NCBI GenBank assembly: GCA_020622085.1
Contig: JAHRYM010000001.1
Coordinates: 1,511,293-1,575,292 of the forward strand
DNA from: Paracoccaceae bacterium
GTDB lineage: Bacteria; Pseudomonadota; Alphaproteobacteria; Rhodobacterales; Rhodobacteraceae
Direction: 5' to 3'
DNA length: 64,000 bases
This document shows, in pieces, positions 38,640 through 47,537 of the stretch. Position 1 is the first letter of the stretch, and each line of letters starts with the position of its first letter. The translations under genes and the position numbers were made by a program. A model generated the notes under the pieces. That model made no database searches and was not told where the DNA came from. It saw only the letters and a program-made list of their open reading frames with translations.

Positions 38640-39660
38640 GCCGATCGGAATCCAGATCCGCAACCTTTACAAGATCTTCGGGAACGATGCTGCATCGTTG
38701 ATCGACAAGGTCCGGACAGGCACCACCAAGACCGAACTGAACGACAAATACGGCGCGGTCCTCGGCCTGAACAACATCAACATGGACATGGCTGCTGGCC
38801 GGATCCAGGTGATCATGGGGCTGTCGGGGTCGGGCAAGTCGACGCTGATCCGCCATATCAACCGCCTGATCGACCCGACGGCGGGCGAGGTGCTGGTGGG
38901 TGGCGAGGACGTCGTGAAGATGTCGCCCGAAGCCCTGCGGGAATTCCGCCGCCACAAGACCGCGATGGTGTTCCAGAAATTCGCGCTGCTGCCGAACCGC
39001 AACGTGCTTGAAAACACCGGCTACGGGCTCGAGGTGCAGGGCATTCCCCGCGAGAAGCGGATCGAGACCTCGATGCGCTGGATCGAACGGGTGGGCCTGA
39101 AGGGCTTCGAAAAGAAATACCCCAACCAGCTTTCGGGGGGCATGCAGCAGCGCGTTGGTCTTGCGCGGGCGCTGTCGAACGATGCGCCGATCCTGCTGAT
39201 GGACGAGGCATTTTCCGCACTCGACCCGCTGATCCGGGTGGACATGCAGTCGGTGCTGCTCGACCTGCAAAAGGAAATCCGCAAGACCGTCGTCTTCATC
39301 ACCCACGATCTGGACGAGGCGCTGCGGCTGGGTGATTCCATCGCCATCCTGCGCGACGGCGAGATCATCCAGCAGGGCACCAGCCAGGACATCGTGCTGA
39401 AGCCGGCCGATGCCTATATCGCCAACTTCGTGCGCGAGGTGAACCGCGGTCGCGTGATCCATGTCGAGGCGGCGATGTCGCCGCTTGTGGCCGATACGGC
39501 ATTGCCTTCGGGATCGGTGACCGAAGGAACCTCGCTTGACGACGCGATGAAGCACCTGGTCGCCAGCGGCGCCGACCGGCTGACGGTGACCGATGCGCAG
39601 AACCGCCCGCTCGGGCTGCTCGACAGTGCCACCATCGTCGCGGCCCTCGTGGGGATCTGA
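38632..39660 (+). CDS. proV: Glycine betaine/proline-type ABC transporter ATP-binding protein
   Basis: A 342-residue ATPase. Walker A GLSGSGKST near residue 64, Q-loop VFQKFALLPNRNVLEN, signature LSGGMQQRVGLARAL, Walker B ILLMDEAFSALDP and switch HDLDEALRLGD. After about residue 280 a short C-terminal part (GTSLDDAMKHLVASGADRL, VTDAQNRPLGLLD) looks like a single or partial CBS-type domain, which in OpuA-like transporters senses ionic strength. Canonical ProV is about 400 residues, so the regulatory half is short here. Overlaps proW. Confidence 0.93.
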   Translation: MAEPIGIQIRNLYKIFGNDAASLIDKVRTGTTKTELNDKYGAVLGLNNINMDMAAGRIQVIMGLSGSGKSTLIRHINRLIDPTAGEVLVGGEDVVKMSPEALREFRRHKTAMVFQKFALLPNRNVLENTGYGLEVQGIPREKRIETSMRWIERVGLKGFEKKYPNQLSGGMQQRVGLARALSNDAPILLMDEAFSALDPLIRVDMQSVLLDLQKEIRKTVVFITHDLDEALRLGDSIAILRDGEIIQQGTSQDIVLKPADAYIANFVREVNRGRVIHVEAAMSPLVADTALPSGSVTEGTSLDDAMKHLVASGADRLTVTDAQNRPLGLLDSATIVAALVGI

Positions 39661-39678
39661 TCGGCCAACCGCTCTGGA

Positions 39679-39711
39679 CAAACGCCGCCGAACCCGTGCC
39701 GGCGGCGTTTG
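39679..39711 (+). terminator. Hairpin terminator after proV
   Basis: CAAACGCCGCCG and CGGCGGCGTTTG form a perfect 12-bp stem with a 9-base loop, beginning 18 bases after the proV stop. The stem itself supplies the GTTTG end; no further T-run follows. It is placed exactly where the proXWV message should end. Confidence 0.7.
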
Positions 39712-39790
39712 CGCATCCGCAGCGCGGTGGCACCACCCATTTCCGAAATCCCGGGCCGTTATCCCGGGCAACCGCGTCCCGCCCCCGGGC

Positions 39791-39824
39791 CTTGCATCTT
39801 CTTTGTTCGAAATACTCCCGCCGG
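39791..39824 (-). repeat. REP-like interspersed repeat, intergenic copy
   Basis: On the minus strand this contains GGAGTATTTCG, then AA, then CAAAGAAGA, matching the element inside the GT30 gene at 13865-13900. It sits in the 237-base spacer between proV and the glutathione transferase gene. Together with 22002-22030 it makes three members in this window. Confidence 0.6.
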
Positions 39825-39948
39825 AGGCTCCCCGGCCCGCGTCCGGCGCTGGCGGCAGGAAGGAGTGCCGCATGGGCGGATGCCCGAAGGCGGTTGATCC
39901 TGCCGCCCGGATCGGCGAGCCTGTTGCCCGAACAGGACAGGATGCGGC

Positions 39949-40923
39949 ATGGGCAAGCTCATCGACGGCAAGTGGGACGCAAGCTGGTATGACACGGGCG
40001 CCACGGGTGGCCGGTTCCAGCGCGATACCGCGCGGTATCGCAACTGGGTGACGCCAGATGGCACGCCCGGACCTTCGGGCGACGGCGGCTTTGCCGCCGT
40101 GTCCGGGCGCTATCACCTCTATGTCTCCTATGCCTGTCCCTGGGCGCACCGGACGCTGATCCTGCGCCAGCTGAAGGATCTGGTGCCCCATATCGGCATT
40201 TCGGTCGTCCATCCCGACATGCTGGCAGACGGCTGGACCTTCTCGACCGATTTTCCCGGCGCGACCGGGGACAGGCTCCATGGGTTTGCGTTCCTGCGCG
40301 ACCTTTATCTTCGCGCCCGGCCCGATGCCTCGGGGCGGGTGACGGTGCCGGTGCTCTGGGACCGGGAGCGCGACACCATCGTGAGCAACGAATCCGCGGA
40401 AGTCCTGCGCATGTTCAACTCGGCCTTCGACGGCCTGACCGGCAACCGCGATGATTATTGCCCCGCGGCGCTTCACGACGGCATCGAGGCGATGAACGGC
40501 CGTATCTACCCGAACCTGAACAATGGCGTCTATCGCGCGGGCTTTGCCACGACCCAGGCCGCCTATGACGAGGCGGTGCGCGAAGTCTTTGACTGCCTCG
40601 ACTGGCTCGACGGCCATCTGGCGCAGAACCGCTACCTCTTGGGCGACTGGCTTACCGAATGCGACTGGCGGCTGTTCACGACGCTCATTCGCTTCGATCC
40701 GGTCTATCACCTGCATTTCAAGTGCAACCGCCGCCGGCTGATCGACTATCCGGACCTCTGGGCCTATACGCGGGCGCTTCATCAGTGGCCGGGGGTGCGG
40801 GATACAGTGAAGATCGACCACATCGTGCGCCATTACCACTACAGCCACGACACGATAAATCCGCACCGGATCCTGCCGATCAACCCGATCCTCGACTATG
40901 ACGAACCGCATGGCCGCGGCTGA
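39949..40923 (+). CDS. Glutathionyl-hydroquinone reductase (GST superfamily, Xi class)
   Basis: A 324-residue enzyme of the YqjG/ECM4 type, which reduces glutathionyl-hydroquinones using glutathione. The catalytic Cys63 is in YVSYACPWAHRTL; other family stretches are GRVTVPVLWDRE, TIVSNESAEVLRMFN, YPNLNNGVYRAGFATTQ and the C-terminal helical ADxRLF-like region TECDWRLFTTLIRFD. AGGA precedes the ATG. It stands alone after the proV terminator. Function in quinone detoxification is by family. Confidence 0.9.
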   Translation: MGKLIDGKWDASWYDTGATGGRFQRDTARYRNWVTPDGTPGPSGDGGFAAVSGRYHLYVSYACPWAHRTLILRQLKDLVPHIGISVVHPDMLADGWTFSTDFPGATGDRLHGFAFLRDLYLRARPDASGRVTVPVLWDRERDTIVSNESAEVLRMFNSAFDGLTGNRDDYCPAALHDGIEAMNGRIYPNLNNGVYRAGFATTQAAYDEAVREVFDCLDWLDGHLAQNRYLLGDWLTECDWRLFTTLIRFDPVYHLHFKCNRRRLIDYPDLWAYTRALHQWPGVRDTVKIDHIVRHYHYSHDTINPHRILPINPILDYDEPHGRG

Positions 40924-40989
40924 AGGTTGGCGCCGCGTTACCCTGGCCAAGGCCGCGGCCCGATGCCTGCCCTGATTTTCCGGTGACCG

Positions 40990-41883
40990 ATGCCTCCTGA
41001 CCTTCCCAAGACCCGCACCAGCCGCAACGGTGCCGGCATCCTGATGATGGTGCTGGCGATGTCGCTGGTGCCGCTGATCGACGTTCTGGCCAAGTTTCTG
41101 GTTCTGGATGGCATCCCGGCGCTGCAGGTGGTCTTCCTGCGGATGCTCCTTGGCACGCTGCTGCTTTTGCCGGTGATGCTGCTCTACCGGCGCCCGGAAA
41201 TCGTGCCGCCGCAGGGCTGGGGCAGCGCCTTTCTTCTGGGCGTGCTTTCCGTCACGACAGGTGTCGGGTTCTTCGGCGCGCTGAAGTATCTCTCCATCGC
41301 CGACACGGCGGCGATAAGTTTTGTCCAGCCGCTTTTCGTGATCCTTCTGTCGAAACTCTTCCTGAGGGAATCGGTGGGTCTTGCGCGGTGGCTCGGGCTT
41401 TTCGTGGGGTTTGCGGCAACGCTGCTGATCATCCGTCCGGGGATGGGGGTGATCAATCCCGGCAGCCTTCTGGCACTGGGGTCGGGGGCGGCGATGGCGG
41501 GTTATGTGATCCTTGTGCGCAAAAGCATGCGCGGCGCCGGTCGGGTGTCACCCGTCAGCCTGACCTTCCAGACCCATGCCATGGCCCTTGTCGTGGCCAT
41601 CCCGATCGTGATGCCGTTCTGGCAGGGGATGGATCCCGGTCACTGGGGCCTTGTCGTCGGCCTGACGCTTGTCGGACTGGCGGGCCAGTATCTGATCATC
41701 CGCGCCTATGACTTTGCCGAAGCCTCGCTGATCGCGCCTCTGGCCTATCTGGAAATCGTATCCTCGACGCTGGCAAGCTGGCTGTTCTTTTCCCAGGTGC
41801 CCGACGCTGTCACCTTTCTCGGGATCGCGGTTCTGATCGCAAGTTCGCTTTTCGTCACGTTCCGCAGCGCCGGCCGCCGCTGA
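40990..41883 (+). CDS. EamA/DMT family transporter
   Basis: A 297-residue inner-membrane protein with about ten hydrophobic helices in two EamA halves (first half ILMMVLAMSLVPLIDVLAKF, KYLSIADTAAISFVQPLFV; second half AMAGYVILVRKSM, FAEASLIAPLAYLEIVSST). DMT transporters export metabolites or amino acids. No substrate can be named. It is convergent with the NsrR-like gene. Confidence 0.87.
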   Translation: MPPDLPKTRTSRNGAGILMMVLAMSLVPLIDVLAKFLVLDGIPALQVVFLRMLLGTLLLLPVMLLYRRPEIVPPQGWGSAFLLGVLSVTTGVGFFGALKYLSIADTAAISFVQPLFVILLSKLFLRESVGLARWLGLFVGFAATLLIIRPGMGVINPGSLLALGSGAAMAGYVILVRKSMRGAGRVSPVSLTFQTHAMALVVAIPIVMPFWQGMDPGHWGLVVGLTLVGLAGQYLIIRAYDFAEASLIAPLAYLEIVSSTLASWLFFSQVPDAVTFLGIAVLIASSLFVTFRSAGRR

Positions 41884-41903
41884 CCCGGGGACGGGCGCGC
41901 GCG

Positions 41904-42338
41904 TCAGGCCCGACCGGGGACCGCAAACCCGGTTGCCGGCAGGGCGACATCGGCCAGGGTCGAGCGGTCGAGGTCGGCCAGGAAGGCGGCTTCGGCGGCG
42001 CGCAGGCGGGCCTTGAGGTGGCAGCATCCCGTCAGAGTGCAATCGTAGTCGTCCGATGCGGCGAAACATTCAACCAGCGGCTGGCCCGCCTCGAGTATCC
42101 GCACGACCTCACCCAGCCGGATTTCGGAGGGAGCGCGGGCCAGCACTGCCCCGCCACCGCCACCGCGGCGCGTGACAACGATCCCCGCCTGTGCGAGGCT
42201 TGCAACGATCTTGGTCAGATGGTTGCGCGACAGCGAGAACTCTTCGGCCAGTTCCGCGGTCGAGTAGGCGCGGTCGGGCGCGGACGCCATGCGCATCAGT
42301 GCACGCAGGCCGAAATCGGTAAAGGAGGTCAGGCGCAT
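41904..42338 (-). CDS. Rrf2 family regulator, NsrR-like
   Basis: A 144-residue winged-helix regulator: MRLTSFTDFGLRALMRMA, FSLSRNHLTKIVASLAQAG and the RGGGGGAVLARAPSEIRLGE wing. Cys91, Cys100, Cys105 and Cys106 (CFAASDDYDCTLTGCC) can hold an iron-sulfur cluster; NsrR uses three Cys in this part to sense nitric oxide, though the spacing here is wider than in E. coli NsrR. The frame is open to 42470, but the ATG at 42338 gives the family start. Divergent from a truncated haemoglobin operon, it is probably its NO-responsive repressor. Confidence 0.85.
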   Translation of the reverse strand: MRLTSFTDFGLRALMRMASAPDRAYSTAELAEEFSLSRNHLTKIVASLAQAGIVVTRRGGGGGAVLARAPSEIRLGEVVRILEAGQPLVECFAASDDYDCTLTGCCHLKARLRAAEAAFLADLDRSTLADVALPATGFAVPGRA

Positions 42339-42402
42339 CGGGCCTCGCGTCGAATGGAAACGGCTACGGAATGGCACTTTACAATCCCTCATACGATGGA
42401 CT

Positions 42403-42425
42403 AATTGGTATTGCAAATGCCAATT
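42403..42425. promoter_or_regulatory. Palindromic operator upstream of the truncated haemoglobin operon
   Basis: AATTGGTATT-GCA-AATGCCAATT: two 10-base arms with one mismatch, around a 3-base centre, 15 bases before the haemoglobin start codon and 64 bases upstream of the NsrR-like start. The ATT...AAT core recalls NsrR-type sites with AAATGCAT-like arms. It is the best candidate operator for the divergent Rrf2 regulator. Confidence 0.6.
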
Positions 42426-42439
42426 CACGGGGCAACGGG

Positions 42440-42901
42440 ATGACCCTGCAGACACCAGCCGAAGTCGCAACCTCTGCCCGACCGCAGATCACCGCCGATC
42501 TGATGGAGCGCACCGGTCTGAGCGATGCCGTTCTCACGCGCCTGGTCCATGGTTTCTACGACCGCGTGCGCAAGGATCCCGAGCTTGGGCCGATCTTCGA
42601 CGAAAGGATCCGGGACTGGGGACCGCATCTGGCGCGGATGGTCGAGTTCTGGTCCTCGGTCGCGCTGATGACGGGGCGCTATCACGGGGCGCCGATGCCC
42701 AAGCACCTGACGCTGCCGGTGGACCAGAGTCATTTCGACCGCTGGCTTGAACTGTTCCGCCAGACGGCAACCGAAATCTGCACGCCCGAAGGTGCCTCCT
42801 GGGTGATCGAACGGGCAGAGCGCATCGCCTTTTCGATCCATGCCAATGTCGAGGATGCCAGACATCACTACGGCCGTGCGGGGATGCCGCCGAAGCTGTG
42901 A
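42440..42901 (+). CDS. Group III truncated haemoglobin
   Basis: A 153-residue globin close to Campylobacter Ctb in motif layout. Candidate B10 Tyr40 in HGFYDRVRKDPELGPIFD, distal His63 in HLARMVEFW, and proximal His89 in PMPKHLTLP, followed by HFDRWLELFRQTA. Group III globins deal with NO or oxygen; detoxification of NO is likely here given the neighbours. A longer frame starts at 42371, but the ATG at 42440 has ACGGGG upstream and gives the usual N-terminus. First gene of the plus-strand NO cluster. Confidence 0.88.
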   Translation: MTLQTPAEVATSARPQITADLMERTGLSDAVLTRLVHGFYDRVRKDPELGPIFDERIRDWGPHLARMVEFWSSVALMTGRYHGAPMPKHLTLPVDQSHFDRWLELFRQTATEICTPEGASWVIERAERIAFSIHANVEDARHHYGRAGMPPKL

Positions 42902-43012
42902 CGATACCTGCGCGCGGCCCGGGGGCCATCCGCGCGCAATACCGGTCCCGTCGATGATCAGGGCCCCCGCAAGCCGACCGCGATCATCCGATCCGGCTCC
43001 GCGCAAGGGGAC

Positions 43013-43399
43013 ATGACCATGAAGCAACCGATGATCCACCTGCACCGGATTTACGACCAGACCGAGACCGAGGGCGCGCGGATCCTTGTGGACCGGCTCT
43101 GGCCCCGCGGAATGTCGAAGGCGCGGCTTCGGCTGGACGACTGGATCCGCGAGGTCGCGCCCAGTGACGAACTGCGCCACCTGCTGCACGGCGATCCCAC
43201 GACCTGGCCCGAGTTCATCCGGCGCTACCAGGCAGAGCTTGACCGCAATCCGCAGGCGGTGGCGCGCTGTCTCGACTGGTGCGCGAAGGGACCGGTGACA
43301 TTCCTGTTCGCGGTCAAGGATCCCGACCACAACAACGCGGTTGTCCTGCGGGACTACCTCATCCAGCATCAAAAGGAGCACCGGAAAGATGGCCACTGA
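43013..43399 (+). CDS. DUF488 family protein
   Basis: A 128-residue protein with the DUF488 signatures HRIYDQTETEGARILVDRLW and TFLFAVKDPDHNNAVVLRDY, plus a Cys in RCLDWCAKG. The biochemical function is not established. It starts with ATG at 43013 after AAGGGGAC. It is 111 bases after the haemoglobin gene and overlaps the nitronate monooxygenase gene by 11 bases, so it is translated with the NO cluster. Confidence 0.88.
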   Translation: MTMKQPMIHLHRIYDQTETEGARILVDRLWPRGMSKARLRLDDWIREVAPSDELRHLLHGDPTTWPEFIRRYQAELDRNPQAVARCLDWCAKGPVTFLFAVKDPDHNNAVVLRDYLIQHQKEHRKDGH

Positions 43400-44420
43400 T
43401 CCTCGCCTGCAAACACCCCTTTGCGCGCGCCTGGGCTGCGATGTGCCGATCCTGCTTGCGGGCATGGGCGGCGTGTCGCGTTCGGGGCTGGTGGCGGCGG
43501 TGGCCAATGCCGGCGGCTACGGCATCCTTGGCATGGTCCGCGAAAGCCCGGAATTCATCGGCGCCGAAATCGACGCGGTGCGTGCGGCGACAGACCGGCC
43601 CTTTGCCGTCAACCTGATCCCGGCCGGCACCGAAAGCGGGCTGTTCGACCGGGAACTGGGCACATGTCTTGATCGGGCGGTGCCGGCCATGTCGTTCTTC
43701 TGGGACGTGGTGCCATCGGCGGTGGCGCGCGCCAAGGCCGCCGGTTGCCTGGTGCTGCATCAGGTCGGCACGCTTGACGCCGCGCGGGCGGCTGCCGATG
43801 CCGGGGCGGATGTGATCATCGCGCAGGGCGTCGAGGCAGGCGGGCATGTCCATGGCACCAGCGCCGCGCTGGTGCTGGTCGAGCAGATCGCCCGGGCGAT
43901 CGACCTGCCGATCGTCGCCTCGGGTGGCTTTGGCACCGGCGCAAGCCTTGTGGCGGCGATGGCGCTGGGGGCACAAGGCATCCACTGCGGCACTGCCTTC
44001 ATCGCCACGGCCGAATCCTTCGCCCACGACTACCACAAGGATCGCGTCGTCGCCGCCCGCGCCGAAGATACCGTCTACACGGATGTCTTCGCGTTGAACT
44101 GGCCGCCCGACAGCCCGGTGCGGGTGATCGGCAATTCGGTGACGCAGGCGCTTGGCCTGAACCTGATGGGCCACCATCCCGACCGGCTGCCGCGCGAACC
44201 GGTGGGCGAGGATGCGGGCCGGACGCTTCTCAGGTTCAGCACCGATTCGCCGCTCCGGACCACGAGCGGCGATCTGGAGGCGATGGCACTTTTCGCGGGG
44301 CAGGGGGCGGCGCTGATCCGTGATGTGCCGACCGCGGCGGCGCGGATCGGGACGATCATGGCCGAGGCCGCGGCGGCGTTGGCCCGCATTGACGGATTTC
44401 GCAACGGAGGCAAGCCATGA
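43389..44420 (+). CDS. Nitronate monooxygenase (NPD/2-nitropropane dioxygenase family)
   Basis: A 343-residue FMN-dependent TIM-barrel enzyme. Seen: PILLAGMGGVSRSGLVAAVA, the catalytic His region GVEAGGHVHGTSAALVLVEQ, and the phosphate-binding GGFGTGASLVAAMALGAQG followed by FIATAES. Nitronate monooxygenases oxidise toxic propionate-3-nitronate and related nitro compounds. The ATG at 43389 lies within the end of the DUF488 gene (11-base overlap). It ends in an ATGA overlap with the next gene. Position in an NO-linked operon suggests detoxification of nitro or nitroso compounds. Confidence 0.85.
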   Translation: MATDPRLQTPLCARLGCDVPILLAGMGGVSRSGLVAAVANAGGYGILGMVRESPEFIGAEIDAVRAATDRPFAVNLIPAGTESGLFDRELGTCLDRAVPAMSFFWDVVPSAVARAKAAGCLVLHQVGTLDAARAAADAGADVIIAQGVEAGGHVHGTSAALVLVEQIARAIDLPIVASGGFGTGASLVAAMALGAQGIHCGTAFIATAESFAHDYHKDRVVAARAEDTVYTDVFALNWPPDSPVRVIGNSVTQALGLNLMGHHPDRLPREPVGEDAGRTLLRFSTDSPLRTTSGDLEAMALFAGQGAALIRDVPTAAARIGTIMAEAAAALARIDGFRNGGKP

Positions 44421-45109
44421 GCGGGGATGAGGATACAAGACCGGGCGGCTATGCCTCGCCGCCCTGCCTCGCGCACGAGATCGACCCGACCTATTTCGAC
44501 CCGAAGGCCGTGGACCCGCAGCAGGCTGCGGATGTGGCCCGCTGGCGCAAGGCCGAACGGCCACGGCTTCTGGAGGAACGTGCGGCCTTGCCGGTGGCGA
44601 CCCGCGAGGCGGCTGCGAAATCCATCGCCGCCGCGCTCGATCGTTTCCTGGATGAACGATATGACAGCATTGATGGGCTGACCATTTCCGCATGGTGGCC
44701 AATCAAGGCCGAGCTTGACCTGCGTTTCTGGCTGGCCGGGCTTGTGGCGCGCGGTGCGCGTGGCGCGCTGCCGCTCGTGATCGAGCGTGGCCAGCCGCTT
44801 TCCTTCCGCGCCTGGGCGCCGGGCGTGAAGATGGAACGCGGCTTCTGGAACATCCCCGTGCCGGCCGAGGGCGATTTCATCCGTCCCGACATCACCCTGT
44901 CGCCCGTGGTCGGCTGGGATGCGGGCTGTTTCCGGCTTGGCTATGGGGGGGGATACTTCGACCGCACCCTTGCCGCGGCAAGGCCCCGGCCGCTGGCCAT
45001 AGGGATCGGGCTGCAGGCGGCGCGGATCCCGACGATCTATCCCCAGCCGCACGATATTCCCATGGCTGCGATCATCACCGAAGAGGGCCTTCAGCAGGTG
45101 TGCACATGA
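44417..45109 (+). CDS. 5-formyltetrahydrofolate cyclo-ligase family protein
   Basis: A 230-residue ATP-dependent enzyme making 5,10-methenyl-THF from 5-formyl-THF. ATP-grip-like motifs: WRKAERPRLLEERAALPVAT, WWPIKAELDLRFWL, LSPVVGWDAGCFRLGYGGGY then FDRTL, and RIPTIYPQPHDIPMAAIITE. The N-terminal 30 residues (MSGDEDTRPGGYASPPCLAH) are an extension. It overlaps both neighbours (ATGA at each end), which is a curious place for a folate enzyme between a nitronate monooxygenase and NnrS. Confidence 0.85.
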   Translation: MSGDEDTRPGGYASPPCLAHEIDPTYFDPKAVDPQQAADVARWRKAERPRLLEERAALPVATREAAAKSIAAALDRFLDERYDSIDGLTISAWWPIKAELDLRFWLAGLVARGARGALPLVIERGQPLSFRAWAPGVKMERGFWNIPVPAEGDFIRPDITLSPVVGWDAGCFRLGYGGGYFDRTLAAARPRPLAIGIGLQAARIPTIYPQPHDIPMAAIITEEGLQQVCT

Positions 45110-46317
45110 CGACGACGACGACCGAACGCATGAGGGCCTGGACCGGCCCTGCGATCCTGAGCTTCGGCTTCCGGCCCTTCTTCCTTTTCGCCGGCATCTG
45201 GGCGGCGCTGGCCATGGTGCTTTGGCTGGGCATGCTGACCGGCGGCCTTGAATTGCCGACGGCCTTCGATCCGATTTCCTGGCATGCGCATGAAATGATC
45301 TTCGGCTACCTTCTGGCGGTGATCGCCGGCTTCCTGATGACGGCGATCCCGAACTGGACAGGGCGGATGCCGATTGTCGGCTGGCCGCTGGCGGCGCTGG
45401 TGGGCCTGTGGCTGGCGGGGCGGATCGCGGTGGCGGTCTCGGAGGCCAGCCCGGTCTGGGCGGCGGTGATCGACCTTGGCTTCCCCGTGGCGCTGGTCGC
45501 GGTGATGGGACGCGAGATCGTCGCGGGGCGCAACTGGCGCAACCTGCCGGTCGTGGGAATTGTGGCGCTGTTCGCGGTCGCGAACCTGGCTTATCACGTC
45601 GAGGCCATGCGGGGCGGCAATCCGGCCACCGGGGTCGGCCTTCGGCTGGCACTGGCGGCGGCGATCACGCTGATCTCGCTGATCGGCGGGCGGGTGGTTC
45701 CCAGCTTTACCCGCAACTGGCTGGTCCAGCGCCGCAGCGCCGTGCTGCCCACGCCGTTCGGCAAGGGCGACAAGGTGGTGCTGGTGACCGGGATCGTGGC
45801 GATTGTCCTGTGGGTCATCTGGCCCGGCCAGCCTGCGGTCGGCGCGGCGCTGTTGCTGGCAGGCGTGGCGCATCTGTGGCGGCTGTCACGCTGGGCCGGC
45901 TGGCTGACCGGGGCCGAGTCGCTGGTCTGGGTGCTGCATGTGGGCTACGCCTTCGTGCCGCTGGGTTTCCTCGCGATGGCGGCGAACGCGGCGGGGTGGA
46001 TCACGCCGGCCGCGGGCCAGCACGTCTGGATGGCGGGCGCGATCGGGCTGATGACGCTGGCGATCATGTCGCGTGCAAGCCTTGGCCATACCGGACGGAC
46101 ACTGACGGCATCACGGGCGACGACGGCGGTCTATCTGGCGCTGGTCGGATCGGTGGTCGCGCGGCTGGTCTACGGGATCTGGCCCGAGGCGCTGGGGTTC
46201 CGTGATCTGGCGGCGGGGCTCTGGATCCTGGCCTTCGGCGGCTTCGCGGTTGTCTACTGGCCTGTGCTCGTGCGGCCCCGCATCGCCAAGAAGGTCGTGT
46301 CCGGCCAAAGGGCGTGA
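45106..46317 (+). CDS. nnrS: NnrS family membrane protein
   Basis: A 403-residue integral membrane protein of about twelve helices. N-terminal AILSFGFRPFFLFAGIWAAL is characteristic, as is WHAHEMIFGYLLAVIAGFLM with its conserved His residues, and VVPSFTRNWLVQ. NnrS is a haem- and copper-containing protein linked to NO metabolism and stress. Start at ATG 45106 (ATGA with the previous stop; a GTG lies at 45100). It is the last gene of the NO cluster. Confidence 0.9.
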   Translation: MTTTTTERMRAWTGPAILSFGFRPFFLFAGIWAALAMVLWLGMLTGGLELPTAFDPISWHAHEMIFGYLLAVIAGFLMTAIPNWTGRMPIVGWPLAALVGLWLAGRIAVAVSEASPVWAAVIDLGFPVALVAVMGREIVAGRNWRNLPVVGIVALFAVANLAYHVEAMRGGNPATGVGLRLALAAAITLISLIGGRVVPSFTRNWLVQRRSAVLPTPFGKGDKVVLVTGIVAIVLWVIWPGQPAVGAALLLAGVAHLWRLSRWAGWLTGAESLVWVLHVGYAFVPLGFLAMAANAAGWITPAAGQHVWMAGAIGLMTLAIMSRASLGHTGRTLTASRATTAVYLALVGSVVARLVYGIWPEALGFRDLAAGLWILAFGGFAVVYWPVLVRPRIAKKVVSGQRA

Positions 46318-46433
46318 TGGAGGGGCGGTGGCGGGTGCAATCGCGCGGACCCGGGCGCGCCGGTCCGCTTCCGGGTGTGAACAGAGGGCGGCTGGCGGTT
46401 TACCGCAGCCCGATTCTCGCGTAACCGGCGGCA

Positions 46434-47456
46434 ATGTCCAACCCGAACGCATCGCCGTCACGCCTGCCGCATCCCGCCGTTGCCGCGCACCGGATCGCGG
46501 TCGCGCCGATGATCGACTGGACCGACCGGCACTGCCGGTTCTTCCATCGCCAGATCAGCCGTCATGCCCATCTTTATACCGAAATGATCACCGCGCCGGC
46601 CGTCATCCATGGGCCTCGTGACCGGCTGCTGGCCCATGACGACGTCGAGCATCCCGTGGCGCTGCAACTGGGCGGGTCGGATCCGGCGCAACTGGCGCAG
46701 GCGGTGCGGCTGGCTGCACCCTTCGGATATGACGAGATCAACCTGAACCTCGGCTGCCCCTCGGACAGGGTGCAGTCGGGTTGTTTCGGGGCGGTGCTGA
46801 TGAAGGATCCCGATCTTGTGGCCCGTTGCCTCGAGGCGATGATCGCCGCCAGCCCCGTCGAGGTGACGGCGAAGATCCGCATCGGCGTCGATGACCAGGA
46901 TCCGGCCGAGGTGCTGCCCGCCTTCCTGTCGCGCCTGCGCGATGCGGGGGTGCGGCGCGTCATCGTCCATGCCCGCAAGGCCTGGCTGCAAGGCCTATCG
47001 CCGCGCGAGAACCGCGAGATCCCGCCGCTGGACTACGGCCTTGTGCTGGCGATGAAACACGCCTTCCCCGACCTGCACCTGACGCTCAACGGCGGCGTGA
47101 CTTCGGTCGCGCAGGCAGAGGCGCTGATCGGGCAGGGGATGGATGCGGTGATGATCGGGCGCGCGGCCTATCACGAACCGATGGCGATCCTCGGGCCGGT
47201 GGACCGGGTTTTTCACGGTGCCTCGGCGGACCGCGAGCCCGAAGCGGTGCTTGAGGCGATGCGCCCCCATATCGCGGCACATCTTTGCGCGGGCGGCCGG
47301 CTTCACCAGATCAGCCGGCACATGCTCGGCCTTTTTCACGGCCGGCCCGGCGCGCGGCTCTGGCGGCGCCACCTGTCGGAACAGGGCCCGCAGGCGGGAG
47401 CGGGGCTTTCGGTGCTGGACGATGCCTTGGCCCAGGTGCGGCGGCATGGCGGCTGA
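46434..47456 (+). CDS. dusA: tRNA-dihydrouridine synthase A
   Basis: A 340-residue FMN enzyme reducing uridine 20/20a of tRNA to dihydrouridine. APMIDWTDRHCRFFHRQ at the N-terminus, INLNLGCPSDRVQSGCFGA with catalytic Cys117, VIVHARKAWLQGLSPRENRE (the DusA-type motif), LTLNGGVTS and MIGRAAYHEP. The C-terminal helical domain includes HMLGLFHGRPGARLWRR. It begins 116 bases after nnrS. Confidence 0.94.
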   Translation: MSNPNASPSRLPHPAVAAHRIAVAPMIDWTDRHCRFFHRQISRHAHLYTEMITAPAVIHGPRDRLLAHDDVEHPVALQLGGSDPAQLAQAVRLAAPFGYDEINLNLGCPSDRVQSGCFGAVLMKDPDLVARCLEAMIAASPVEVTAKIRIGVDDQDPAEVLPAFLSRLRDAGVRRVIVHARKAWLQGLSPRENREIPPLDYGLVLAMKHAFPDLHLTLNGGVTSVAQAEALIGQGMDAVMIGRAAYHEPMAILGPVDRVFHGASADREPEAVLEAMRPHIAAHLCAGGRLHQISRHMLGLFHGRPGARLWRRHLSEQGPQAGAGLSVLDDALAQVRRHGG

Positions 47457-47537
47457 GCGGCGGGCCCACGGGCCGGCGGTCTGGCCAAGCCGGGGCCCGC
47501 AGGCTATGCCGGGGCGAACCAGATCGGAGGCTGACCC

